64,000 nt of DNA, from assembly GCA_017395065.1 (NCBI GenBank), contig JAFPWH010000051.1:1-64000 (forward strand), given 5' to 3'. The notes beneath the pieces were generated by a model. That model saw only the letters and a program-made list of their open reading frames with translations, was not told where the DNA came from and did not search any database. Shown one piece after another: positions 56,813-64,000 of this stretch. A program made the translations under genes and the position numbers. This stretch comes from Clostridia bacterium. Its GTDB lineage: Bacteria; Bacillota; Clostridia; Christensenellales; Aristaeellaceae. Positions within the stretch are counted from its first letter, which is position 1, and each line of letters opens with the position of its first letter.

Positions 56813-58194
56813 GCGCTTCCCCCTCGCTTTCCTCGCACGACCGGTTTCATCAGCTGCGCCCGGACGGCCTCCATCAGGGCGGCCTGTGTTTTGTCTTTGT
56901 GCTCCAGGGCATTCATGATCTGTTCATCAATCGTGCCCTGGGTAATAATGTGGGTGATCACGACGGTATCAGCCCGCTGCCCCTGCCGCCACAAACGGGC
57001 GTTGGTCTGCTGATACAGCTCCAGCGACCATGTCAGGCCAAACCATATCAGGCTGCTGCCGCCCGCCTGCAGGTTGAGACCATGTCCGGCGGACATGGGG
57101 TGGATCAGCGCGACGGGGATCTTCCCGGCGTTCCAGTCGTGTATATCCTGAGATGTTTTCAGTTCCCTGGCTTCCGGGAACCGCTCCTGAATGCGCGTCA
57201 GGTCGTGTTTAAACCAGTAAGCGATCAGGGTGGGCTGTCCGTTAGCCGCTTCCATCAGATCCTCCAGGGCATCCAGCTTCCGGTCATGGAAACGGATCAT
57301 CTCCCGATCTCCGGTGTACACTGCGCCGTTGGCCATCTGACTGAGCTTGTTGGACAAGGCCGCGGCGTTCTTTGCGTCAATCTCCCTGCCCCTCAGGTCG
57401 ATCACCAGCTGCTTTCGCATCTGGTCGTACACGGCGCACTCCACATCATCCATGCTCACCGTGACACGGTTGGACAGGCATTCCGGCATCTTCAGGAAAT
57501 CCACGCTCTTCATGCTGATGGTGATATCCCCGATCCGCCGATAGATTTCATCCTCCGCGCCTGGCAGCGGCTTCCACGTGAACACCTGCATGCCGTTCAT
57601 CTTATCCGGCCGGAAAAACTCCTCCCGGTACCGGGTGATGTACCGGCCCAGGCGCTTGCCCATATCCAGCACGCGGAATTCTGCAAACAGGTCCATCAGG
57701 CCATTGGAAGAGGGCGTGCCGGTCAAACCCACGATCCTCCGCACCGAAGTCCGCAGCTGCAGCATGCTTTTGAAGCGCTGTGACGTGTGGCTTTTGAAGC
57801 TGGAGAGCTCATCGATGACGATCATGTCATAATCCAGCGGGACGCGGCTCTTCTCCACGAGCCATTTCACATTTTCCCGGTTGATGATGTGGATGTGCGT
57901 GTCCTGCATGAGCGCCGCCCGACGCTCCCGTTCGCTGCCCACGGCGACACTGTAGGTCAGCCCCTGCAAATGATCCCACTTGCCGATCTCATCAGGCCAT
58001 GTGTCCCGCGCCACACGCAGCGGCGCGATCACCAGCGCCCTTCGCACCTCAAAGCGGTTCAGAATCAGCTCATGCAGCGCCGTCAGGGTGATGACGCTTT
58101 TGCCCAGGCCCATCTGCAGGAAGACCGCCGCTACCGGATGCTCCAGAATAAAGTTGGTGGCGTAGGCCTGATAATCATGAGGTCTGTACTGCAT
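56809..58194 (-). CDS. SNF2-type DNA helicase/ATPase
   Basis: 461 residues. Walker A LQMGLGKSVITL (about 25-36), DEAx-like motif II VIDELSSFKSHTSQRF, motif III LTGTPSSNGLMD, and motif VI QQTNARLWRQGQRADTVV. It is the phage SNF2/DEAD helicase of Clostridia siphophages, acting in replication or recombination. No chromatin-type accessory domain. It overlaps VRR-NUC by 20 bases. Confidence 0.94.
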   Translation of the reverse strand: MQYRPHDYQAYATNFILEHPVAAVFLQMGLGKSVITLTALHELILNRFEVRRALVIAPLRVARDTWPDEIGKWDHLQGLTYSVAVGSERERRAALMQDTHIHIINRENVKWLVEKSRVPLDYDMIVIDELSSFKSHTSQRFKSMLQLRTSVRRIVGLTGTPSSNGLMDLFAEFRVLDMGKRLGRYITRYREEFFRPDKMNGMQVFTWKPLPGAEDEIYRRIGDITISMKSVDFLKMPECLSNRVTVSMDDVECAVYDQMRKQLVIDLRGREIDAKNAAALSNKLSQMANGAVYTGDREMIRFHDRKLDALEDLMEAANGQPTLIAYWFKHDLTRIQERFPEARELKTSQDIHDWNAGKIPVALIHPMSAGHGLNLQAGGSSLIWFGLTWSLELYQQTNARLWRQGQRADTVVITHIITQGTIDEQIMNALEHKDKTQAALMEAVRAQLMKPVVRGKRGGSA

Positions 58195-58456
58195 TCAGCG
58201 CACCTTCTATCTGATCCGGGGAGTCGATCACGTACACCCGGTACCCCAGCCTCTCCAGCTGTGTTTTTCGGACTGCCTGCAGCGGCCGCAGGTGTCTGCC
58301 AGGCGCTTTCGTTTCCGCGAAGGCCATGTGACCGGCCGGAAAAAGAATGACCCGGTCCGGAACGCCGTCCAGACCGGGACTCACCCACTTGGGACACAGG
58401 CCGCCGCGCTGCTCGACGGCGCTGACCAGTTTTGCTTCGATTTGTTTTTCCCGCAT
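58175..58456 (-). CDS. VRR-NUC nuclease
   Basis: 93 residues: GVPDRVILFPAGHMAFAETKAPGRHLRPLQ contains the PD-(D/E)xK site (D in PDR, ExK in AETK), and the last strand YRVYVIDS is typical. Stand-alone VRR-NUC proteins of phages cut branched DNA and often pair with SNF2 helicases, as here. Length is normal for the class. Confidence 0.94.
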   Translation of the reverse strand: MREKQIEAKLVSAVEQRGGLCPKWVSPGLDGVPDRVILFPAGHMAFAETKAPGRHLRPLQAVRKTQLERLGYRVYVIDSPDQIEGALNAVQTS

Positions 58457-58460
58457 GGAG

Positions 58461-58682
58461 TCACACTTTCCCGCAGCTTTTCAGCACAGCGTATTCGTGC
58501 CAGGCCGCGTCATAAATGCGGATCAGCTTTTCGCTGGGATGTCCACATAAAAGCGCGGCCTTGTTCCGTTCGTATGCCCGGGAATTTGTGCGCAGTCCGT
58601 TCCCCTTCAGGAAGCGGGCCAGTTCCCCCTTCGCGCCTTCCTGAGTCTTATAGTTCCTGGTGATCCAGCTGTAAAAAGTCAT
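58461..58682 (-). CDS. YozE/SAM-like small protein
   Basis: 73 residues: MTFYSWITRNYKTQEGAKGELARF and LRTNSRAYERNKAALLCGHPSEKLIRIYDAAWHEY (in part); a sterile-alpha-motif-like all-helix fold of the YozE kind. AAGGAG lies seven bases above the ATG at 58682; the frame above to 58781 lacks a ribosome site. It lies below the origin-like repeat region and above VRR-NUC. Confidence 0.7.
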   Translation of the reverse strand: MTFYSWITRNYKTQEGAKGELARFLKGNGLRTNSRAYERNKAALLCGHPSEKLIRIYDAAWHEYAVLKSCGKV

Positions 58683-58752
58683 GTTCATTCTCCTTCGCAT
58701 CGCGCTGTTTTTCGTCCTTGAATGCGCTCCGCGCCTGGATTTTCGCCTTATG

Positions 58753-58887
58753 GGTGGAGGTCGGTGGAGGTCTCCTGACAAAGTCCCTATATATAATTTT
58801 CATTTCTGTCACTACTTTTCTTTTTTGGTGACAGTTTTGAATTTTCCTATTGGAGAAGTCATGGAGAGACCTCCATCGACCTCCACC
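58753..58887. repeat. Inverted 23-25-bp repeats around a promoter-like AT-rich core
   Basis: GTGGAGGTC occurs twice at 58754-58773, and its complement twice at 58867-58886, giving arms of some 23-25 bp with few mismatches, 90 bases apart. Between them are TATATATAATTTT and CTGTCAC...GTGACAG (58806-58834), an inverted TGTCAC pair. The region from 58683 to 58925 has no supported gene. It could be the replication origin or an early promoter under dual control. Confidence 0.75.
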
Positions 58888-58925
58888 TTTTGGCTGAAAA
58901 CGCAGGAGCAGCAACGCTTTTCATC

Positions 58926-61253
58926 TTATTTCAGGAAATCGCTGTCGTCGTCAGAATCGGCCTTCAGGCGAACTCCGACCACGAAATTGCCGGTCTTCGT
59001 CTTCTGCCGCTCAAAGCCGTAGGTGGCCAGCGCGCCGTAGAAATCCGTGGTACTTCGGATGAACTCGCCGGTGGATTCGCAGTATGCGCGGTAGGCAATA
59101 TAGAACTGTCCGGAGGCCTCTCTGTACTGTTTCCCCACGTCGCACTTTTCTTCCAGGAAAGGCCGCAGCCAGTCGTTATTTTCGCGATATTCCGCGATGG
59201 CCGTCTGCACGATCTCCGGTTCCTGGACGCGGTAGTCCATCGCGATCACCTTCTGCGCGCCTTCCAGAATCCACTTCATCACAGCGCCTCCGGCGTGCTC
59301 CACCAGATAATCGCTGTAATTCTTGATGTCCCCTTTGCCTTCAATCCGGGCATTGAAAGGAACGACAATCAGCCTGCGCCAGATACCGGCGTCCAGTGCT
59401 CGCACCTTGGGCAGGTGATTGGTATACAGCACCAGGGTATGCGTCGGCTGGAAATCGAAGGGAGCGAAGTACTTCTTTTCAGCATGGATAGGATCTGTAG
59501 ATGTGAGCTGCTTGACCACCGAGGTGTTCATGCTCAGGCCCTCTTTCAACTCAGACGCCAGCACCAGGCGGCAGCCCTTCAGTTCCGCCATCTCCGGCAG
59601 GGTATTCCGCTTGCAGGATGTCGTCAGCGTCTCCGCCGAGATCGTCTTGGCATAGCTGCCCATGACCCGGAAAATCGTGTTCCAGAAAGTGGATTTGCCG
59701 TTGCGGCCATCGCCATAGGCAATGATCATGGCTTCATAGAATACCTTTCCCACGCAGGCCAGGCCGCAGATCTGCTGGACATAATCAATCAGGGCATCAT
59801 CCCCGCAGAAGATTTTTCTGAGGCAGTCCTGCCACAGTTCCGTGCCTTCATCCGATGGTTCTACCGAGGTTACCTTAGTACAGTAGTCGCCGGGCCGGTG
59901 TTCGCGGCCTTCGCGGGCACCGTGCCGAAGGTCGTACGAATGCTCCGGGCAGTTCAGCAGCAAATGATCCGCATCCAGCTCATCCGGTCGGATCATGACC
60001 ATGGAGGTCACCTGCTGCATGGTGGCGCGGATATACTTGGAGGATCGCCGGTTCTCCGCCCATTCGTAATACTTCGCGGCGGATTCATACCGTTCGTACA
60101 CAACCAGCTGATCCCGGTTCATGCACTCCTTCGCCTTCCGCTTCGGCATCTGTTCCAGCAGCTCATCGATGCCGTATTCCTTGCAGCGCTCCCACGTGGA
60201 TTCCATTTCCGCCCGGGACTCCTCCAACTGCAGCCGGGTCAGCGCCTGTGCCTCGCCCTGGGCCATCTGTTCAGATTCCTTCCAGCATACGCCGTCATAA
60301 GTCAGGTATCCGATATTGTCCGAATACCGCAGCCGTTCGCCGGACAGATCCCGCAAAAGCTCCGCCTGCCCCACATCGGTGCGGTCGTCCGGATCATAGT
60401 GCCGCTGACTGTTTTTCCCGTATTCCTCCGGGGAGAGGTATCCCGCCTGCTGGCTGATCCGGTTATAAAAACCAAGGGCGCTGCGCCAGATATGCTCCAG
60501 CTCTTCCTCCTCCAGGGGCGGTTCGCACGCCGCCGCCCGACGCTGGAAAAGATCATGCGCCTCATCCGTCGGCCCCAGCCGCTTCAGCACACGCCCTGCG
60601 AAGTGTGAAAGCGTCGCGTTGCGGTGCCCCTCCTGAATCGTGCTGTCCAGCGGGTTGGCCGGATCCAGCAGCTCCAGCGGGTCATCCGTATCGCCATCCT
60701 CGGGGTAATACATTTCCAGGCATTCATTGACGGTGATCGTGCCGGGAAAGAAATCACATGCGCCGTCCCGCGTACCAAAGAAAAACCGGGCGGCGTCCTG
60801 GGCGTTGGTATCAAAATAGGGAAACACCCTCTGCAGCCGTTCCTTCAGCTGTTTGTATTCCTCCGCGCTTTCCGTGCGCTTGCAGGCCAGAAACACATGA
60901 TACCGGGGTCTCGCCGTGCGGTTCTTCTTGGGCTTCATATGGTGACGGCTGTAGTGGACGCCCAGGGTCACGTCCGGGAATACCTTTCGTATATCCTCCG
61001 GGTGGATCCAGTCCTCCGGGCTGTCGGAGTGATCGTTATCCACGTCCATGCCCACACAGTCCGCCTCCATGAAATTGGTCACCGAGCGGTAGCTGTTCTG
61101 ATACCGGGCGCACACATAATCCCGCCGGGCAGACAGCTTCAGCGATTCCGCGTCCGTCACCTTAATCTCATGCGGGTATTCGCAGTTGGATGCCCTGCCC
61201 ATGCAGGTGGCCTGGTAAATCGTAAAGCCCAGGATCGGGCTGTTTTCTGTCAT
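58926..61253 (-). CDS. VapE/P4-type primase-helicase
   Basis: 775 residues. The N-terminal half is an archaeo-eukaryotic-type primase with acidic DCVGMDVDNDHSD (about 65-77) and His in YSRHHM; then D5_N-type helices; then an SF3 helicase with Walker A YGDGRNGKST (about 509-518), and a winged C-terminus. The P4-like protein starts and unwinds phage replication. It ends just at the inverted-repeat region, which suits an origin close by. Length normal. Confidence 0.93.
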   Translation of the reverse strand: MTENSPILGFTIYQATCMGRASNCEYPHEIKVTDAESLKLSARRDYVCARYQNSYRSVTNFMEADCVGMDVDNDHSDSPEDWIHPEDIRKVFPDVTLGVHYSRHHMKPKKNRTARPRYHVFLACKRTESAEEYKQLKERLQRVFPYFDTNAQDAARFFFGTRDGACDFFPGTITVNECLEMYYPEDGDTDDPLELLDPANPLDSTIQEGHRNATLSHFAGRVLKRLGPTDEAHDLFQRRAAACEPPLEEEELEHIWRSALGFYNRISQQAGYLSPEEYGKNSQRHYDPDDRTDVGQAELLRDLSGERLRYSDNIGYLTYDGVCWKESEQMAQGEAQALTRLQLEESRAEMESTWERCKEYGIDELLEQMPKRKAKECMNRDQLVVYERYESAAKYYEWAENRRSSKYIRATMQQVTSMVMIRPDELDADHLLLNCPEHSYDLRHGAREGREHRPGDYCTKVTSVEPSDEGTELWQDCLRKIFCGDDALIDYVQQICGLACVGKVFYEAMIIAYGDGRNGKSTFWNTIFRVMGSYAKTISAETLTTSCKRNTLPEMAELKGCRLVLASELKEGLSMNTSVVKQLTSTDPIHAEKKYFAPFDFQPTHTLVLYTNHLPKVRALDAGIWRRLIVVPFNARIEGKGDIKNYSDYLVEHAGGAVMKWILEGAQKVIAMDYRVQEPEIVQTAIAEYRENNDWLRPFLEEKCDVGKQYREASGQFYIAYRAYCESTGEFIRSTTDFYGALATYGFERQKTKTGNFVVGVRLKADSDDDSDFLK

Positions 61254-61606
61254 TCCGCTTTCACCTCCCTGGGAACCAAGGCAAAGTACCGGATCGGGAT
61301 ATAGGCGCTTTTCGCGTACTCGATCTCCGCCGCCATGCCCTTGCTGATACGGTCGCCGAATACCCAGAGCTCGTCACACAGTGAGAGCAGTGTCATGCCA
61401 CACTCGATGCCGATCTGACGCTCAGCGGAATCCGCATCTTGCAGAAACTGCGGGTACAGCAGATGGGGCGTTACGGGAATCGCGTTGTGGAAAGCAGCGA
61501 AGCGGCTGTACATTCTCGCCCGGTGCAGGTTTTCCTGAACGTCCCCCGCGTAGGGGGAGCAGATATAGACCAGATCCTTCTGATTAAGCTGCGCGTTGTT
61601 CATCAT
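61250..61606 (-). CDS. DUF4406/2-deoxyribosyltransferase-like protein
   Basis: 118 residues: VYICSPYAGDVQENLHRARMYSRFA and CDELWVFGDRISKGMAAEIEYAK are the DUF4406/DUF7768 fold related to nucleoside 2-deoxyribosyltransferases; SPYAG and GxxxE at the right positions suggest an active nucleotide-handling enzyme. It is in the replication operon between polymerase and primase, overlapping the latter by four bases. Confidence 0.87.
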   Translation of the reverse strand: MMNNAQLNQKDLVYICSPYAGDVQENLHRARMYSRFAAFHNAIPVTPHLLYPQFLQDADSAERQIGIECGMTLLSLCDELWVFGDRISKGMAAEIEYAKSAYIPIRYFALVPREVKAE

Positions 61607-61633
61607 GATAGCCTCGCTTTCTGTTCATTTCTG

Positions 61634-63619
61634 TCAGTCTTTCTTATAGAACGGGGTGACAAAGCCGTCCGACCGGAGAAGCAAGCCCTTCGCCCAGGGC
61701 GGAGTCCTGGCCATCTGCTCGCACAACACCTGCAGCGACATCCGGGGATCGGCCTCGATGATGATCTCATCATGTACATGCGCCACGATAAAACAGTGCC
61801 GCAGCGTATTCATGGCATAGCAGAGGATGTCCCGGGATATTGCCTGAACGATGTTCTCGCAGAGCTTAGGGCCGTAGGTTTCGATCCGTTCCCACTTCTT
61901 TGTACTGCCGACACCCAGATAGGTCAGCGCCGGGCTGCCGAACTGGTTCTCTCCGATGGCCGGTTTCACATAGGCCAGGTTTCTGCCGGAGGGCAGCGTC
62001 ACAAACAGCATGCCGCTGCGGTACTGGAAGCGGATGCCGTGTGTTTCCGTTTCGCCCTTCTCGGTGACGGCAGCCATGGCCGCGGCGTCCACGTCCCACC
62101 ACAGCTTCACAATGTTGGGATTGGATTCCCGCCAAGCCTGCACCAAGGGGAGAAGTTCGTCTTCCTGAAGCCCCATTTCCAATGCGCCCATGGCCTTCAG
62201 CGCGCCGACGGAGCCGCCGTAGCCCAGGGCCAGCTCAGCGATCTTTCCCTTCTGCCGCAGATGGCCGTTGATGCCGTGCTTTTCCACCGGCACGTGAAAC
62301 ATGGCTGAGGCCGAAGCGCAGTAAATGTCGCCGCCGTTTTTGAATACCTCCGCCCGCCAGTCCTCATGGGCAAGCCAGGCGATAACGCGGGCTTCGATGG
62401 CGGAAAAGTCGGCCACGTAGAACAGCTTCCCCTCCGGCGCGATGAAGGCGGTGCGGATCAGCTCCGACAGCACCTCCGGCACGGACCCGTACAGCATTTC
62501 GATGACGTCGTAGCCCCCGGCGCGCACCAGTTCACGGGCGGCGTCCAGGTCAGGGAGATGGTTCTGTGGCAGGTTCTGCAATTGAATCAGCCTCCCGGAA
62601 AAGCGGCCGGTACGGTTGGCTCCGTAAAACTGAAAGCAGCCCCGCGTCCTGCCGTCGGCGCACATTGCGGCCTGCATGGCCTGATATTTTTTCACGGAGG
62701 ATTTCGCCAGCTGCTGTCGAAGAGCAAGCACATCCCCCAGCGGCTTCGGTGCATCCTTCAGCAAAGCGGCCACCTGCTTCTTCCCCAGAGATTCCACCTC
62801 TAAACCGTTCTCTGCCAGCCAGCGCTTCATCTGCTGTACGCTGCCGGGATTGTCCAGCTGTGTCAGCTGCTTCATCAGGCTGGTCAGCTCCTCATGGGAC
62901 TGGGCGTCCATTCGGATCGCGTTTTCCACCAGCCGCCGATCCACCAGGATCCCCCGGTCATTGATCTCCTGATCCAGGTGATACTGATCCCAGACCTCCT
63001 CTGGTACGGGATAGTTGGCCAGCCGGCGCTGAATCTCCATCTCTGTTTCCACATCGCGTTTGTTATAGGTGATGAATTCCCGCCACCGGTCCGGGGCATG
63101 CTCAGGAAGGTTCCGCGTTCGCTCCCCATTGGACTGTGTCGGCGCGCAGGGGCGGCAGAAATAGCGGATCAGATCCCGGCCCGTATCCAGTTTCTGCTTT
63201 TCCAGCCCCAGCACAGCGCCGACACCGGCAAGGGATAGGGGAAGCCCCAGGTAGGCCGACCAGATCATCGTGCAGCGCCAGGAGGCAGGGTCGAGATAAT
63301 TCCTGACGCTATCTCCGGGAATAGAGTACATGCTGTTGCACAGATCGTAGCCGTTTAACGCCAGCCAGTGGGACAGACAGATGCGCTCAAAGGATGCGTT
63401 GAAAGCGTACTTGATGACGTTTTCGTCCGTCAGCGCCGAGATGATCTCCTCCGGGATCTTTTCTCCGTTGATCATATCAATCACGCGCACCGGCCCATCG
63501 TCCACTGCATAACCGAAGAGCAGGATGTCAAAATCCGGATCCTCGGCGTAGCGGTACACACCCGTACGGTTCAGGTCAGCAGAGGAATAGGTTTCGATAT
63601 CAATGGACAGCGTTTTCAC
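61634..63619 (-). CDS. DNA polymerase, family A
   Basis: 661 residues. Residues 1-170 are a 3'-5' exonuclease-like fold (LSIDIETYSSADL, the D-x-E pair, and later YNKRDVETE), residues about 350-650 the polymerase: motif A VADFSAIEARVIAWL (about 398-412), motif B RQKGKIAELALGYGGS, motif C HVHDEIIIEAD (about 610). It is the phage PolA used for genome replication. Length is short because the 5' nuclease of bacterial Pol I is absent, as usual for phage. Confidence 0.95.
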   Translation of the reverse strand: MKTLSIDIETYSSADLNRTGVYRYAEDPDFDILLFGYAVDDGPVRVIDMINGEKIPEEIISALTDENVIKYAFNASFERICLSHWLALNGYDLCNSMYSIPGDSVRNYLDPASWRCTMIWSAYLGLPLSLAGVGAVLGLEKQKLDTGRDLIRYFCRPCAPTQSNGERTRNLPEHAPDRWREFITYNKRDVETEMEIQRRLANYPVPEEVWDQYHLDQEINDRGILVDRRLVENAIRMDAQSHEELTSLMKQLTQLDNPGSVQQMKRWLAENGLEVESLGKKQVAALLKDAPKPLGDVLALRQQLAKSSVKKYQAMQAAMCADGRTRGCFQFYGANRTGRFSGRLIQLQNLPQNHLPDLDAARELVRAGGYDVIEMLYGSVPEVLSELIRTAFIAPEGKLFYVADFSAIEARVIAWLAHEDWRAEVFKNGGDIYCASASAMFHVPVEKHGINGHLRQKGKIAELALGYGGSVGALKAMGALEMGLQEDELLPLVQAWRESNPNIVKLWWDVDAAAMAAVTEKGETETHGIRFQYRSGMLFVTLPSGRNLAYVKPAIGENQFGSPALTYLGVGSTKKWERIETYGPKLCENIVQAISRDILCYAMNTLRHCFIVAHVHDEIIIEADPRMSLQVLCEQMARTPPWAKGLLLRSDGFVTPFYKKD

Positions 63620-63676
63620 AATTACGCCTCCCTTCGGAAAAGGGCGGCAGGTTGCCCCGCCGCCCTTGTTGATTCA

Positions 63677-64000
63677 TCAATTGAGGAAGTCCGCGTCGTC
63701 CTCATAGTCCTCATCGGTCTTGAAATCGTCCACCGTGGTCACGTTGCCGCCAAGAGGCTCCCCGTCCGCAACCTTCTGGACGCCATGCAGCGAGCAGGCA
63801 ATTCCCTTATTTCCTTTCTGATTATAGGTATAAAAGCTAACCTTGCACTTCGCATAGCAGCCAGAATAAATCACAGAGCGATCCAGGCATTCCGTGTCAT
63901 CCACGTCGTACAGCTTGGGCTTCTGCTTGTTCTTGGCGTTGATGTAGTAGGCATTGGCATACGCCGGATCATTGGGGCGCTTCTTATCCCCATCATTGAG
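63677..64000 (-). CDS. DUF2815 protein (5' end beyond the window)
   Basis: 107 residues visible. KKRPNDPAYANAYYINAKNK, ECLDRSVIYSGCYAKCKVSFYTYNQKGNKGIACSLHGVQ (in part) and the acidic end DEDYEDDADFLN match DUF2815, a family next to phage polymerase and probably a single-stranded DNA-binding protein. The frame is open to base 64000, so the start lies outside; the internal ATG at 63904 is not the start. 57 bases separate it from the polymerase. Confidence 0.87.
   Translation of the reverse strand, partial: LNDGDKKRPNDPAYANAYYINAKNKQKPKLYDVDDTECLDRSVIYSGCYAKCKVSFYTYNQKGNKGIACSLHGVQKVADGEPLGGNVTTVDDFKTDEDYEDDADFLN

Noticed and set aside
58648..58914. Minus-strand ORF of 88 codons across the origin-like region
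   Set aside because: It reads through both arms of the inverted repeat, lacks a ribosome site and overlaps the start region of the YozE-like gene.
1..64000. tRNA or rRNA genes and integrase att cores
   Set aside because: No cloverleaf-like T-arm sequence or rRNA stretch was noticed while reading; att sites cannot be defined because only one side of the element is in the window.

Overview
The window is almost entirely the genome of a tailed phage (siphovirus type, HK97-fold capsid), probably an integrated prophage, from a Gram-positive Clostridia-like bacterium of the gut or rumen kind. This rests on the Firmicutes-type structural genes (P27 small terminase, phi13-type tail tube, SPP1 gp16-like joining protein, Dit and tail-endopeptidase pair), DUF4314/DUF4417/DUF1492/DUF859/DUF2815 proteins, BspA-type surface repeats and consensus sigma-A promoters. 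No host housekeeping gene is present, so no genus can be named. The sequence stops inside a DUF2815 gene at the right edge and inside a hicB-like gene at the left edge.

Layout, left to right. 1-2.4 kb is a graveyard: the end of a HicB antitoxin fused to a beheaded serine recombinase, a beheaded PPP-type phosphatase and a methyltransferase tail. 2.4-7.6 kb is an integration and maintenance module: XRE regulator, a large serine recombinase that shares its C-terminal domain with the next gene, a RepA-like AAA ATPase and a divergent XRE repressor. 7.7-44.3 kb is the late region, transcribed leftward: small and large terminase, HNH, portal, C5 DNA methylase, ClpP-type prohead protease, capsid, head fibre, connectors, tail tube, DUF4417, an ADP-ribosyltransferase-like protein, frameshifted tail chaperone, tape measure, Dit, a giant tail-tip protein, adhesin-like LRR and DUF285 proteins, fibres, holin and endolysin, ending in a strong terminator. 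44.9-64 kb holds a ParB-methyltransferase, a GC-rich repeat tract, a rightward accessory cassette (amidoligase to gamma-glutamylcyclotransferase), then the leftward early region: a miniature SAM synthetase, DUF1492 regulator, three ParB-fold proteins, SNF2 helicase, VRR-NUC nuclease, VapE-type primase-helicase, DUF4406 and a family A DNA polymerase.

The main oddities are these. (1) Four complete toxin-antitoxin modules (RelBE-like, VapBC, two HicAB) each sit on the opposite strand between leftward late genes, each with its own good promoter. (2) A rightward amidoligase/GGCT cassette of seven mostly unknown genes has two copies of a promoter element whose inverted repeat changes on both arms together. 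(3) A shortened SAM synthetase shares the element with two DNA methyltransferases. (4) An ART-like protein lies in the tail operon. (5) The tail-tip module carries bacterial-surface-type repeats. (6) A TGTCAC-tagged promoter recurs at several loci.

All functions are assigned by reading translated motifs; no database search was run. Alternative start codons were chosen from visible Shine-Dalgarno spacing.
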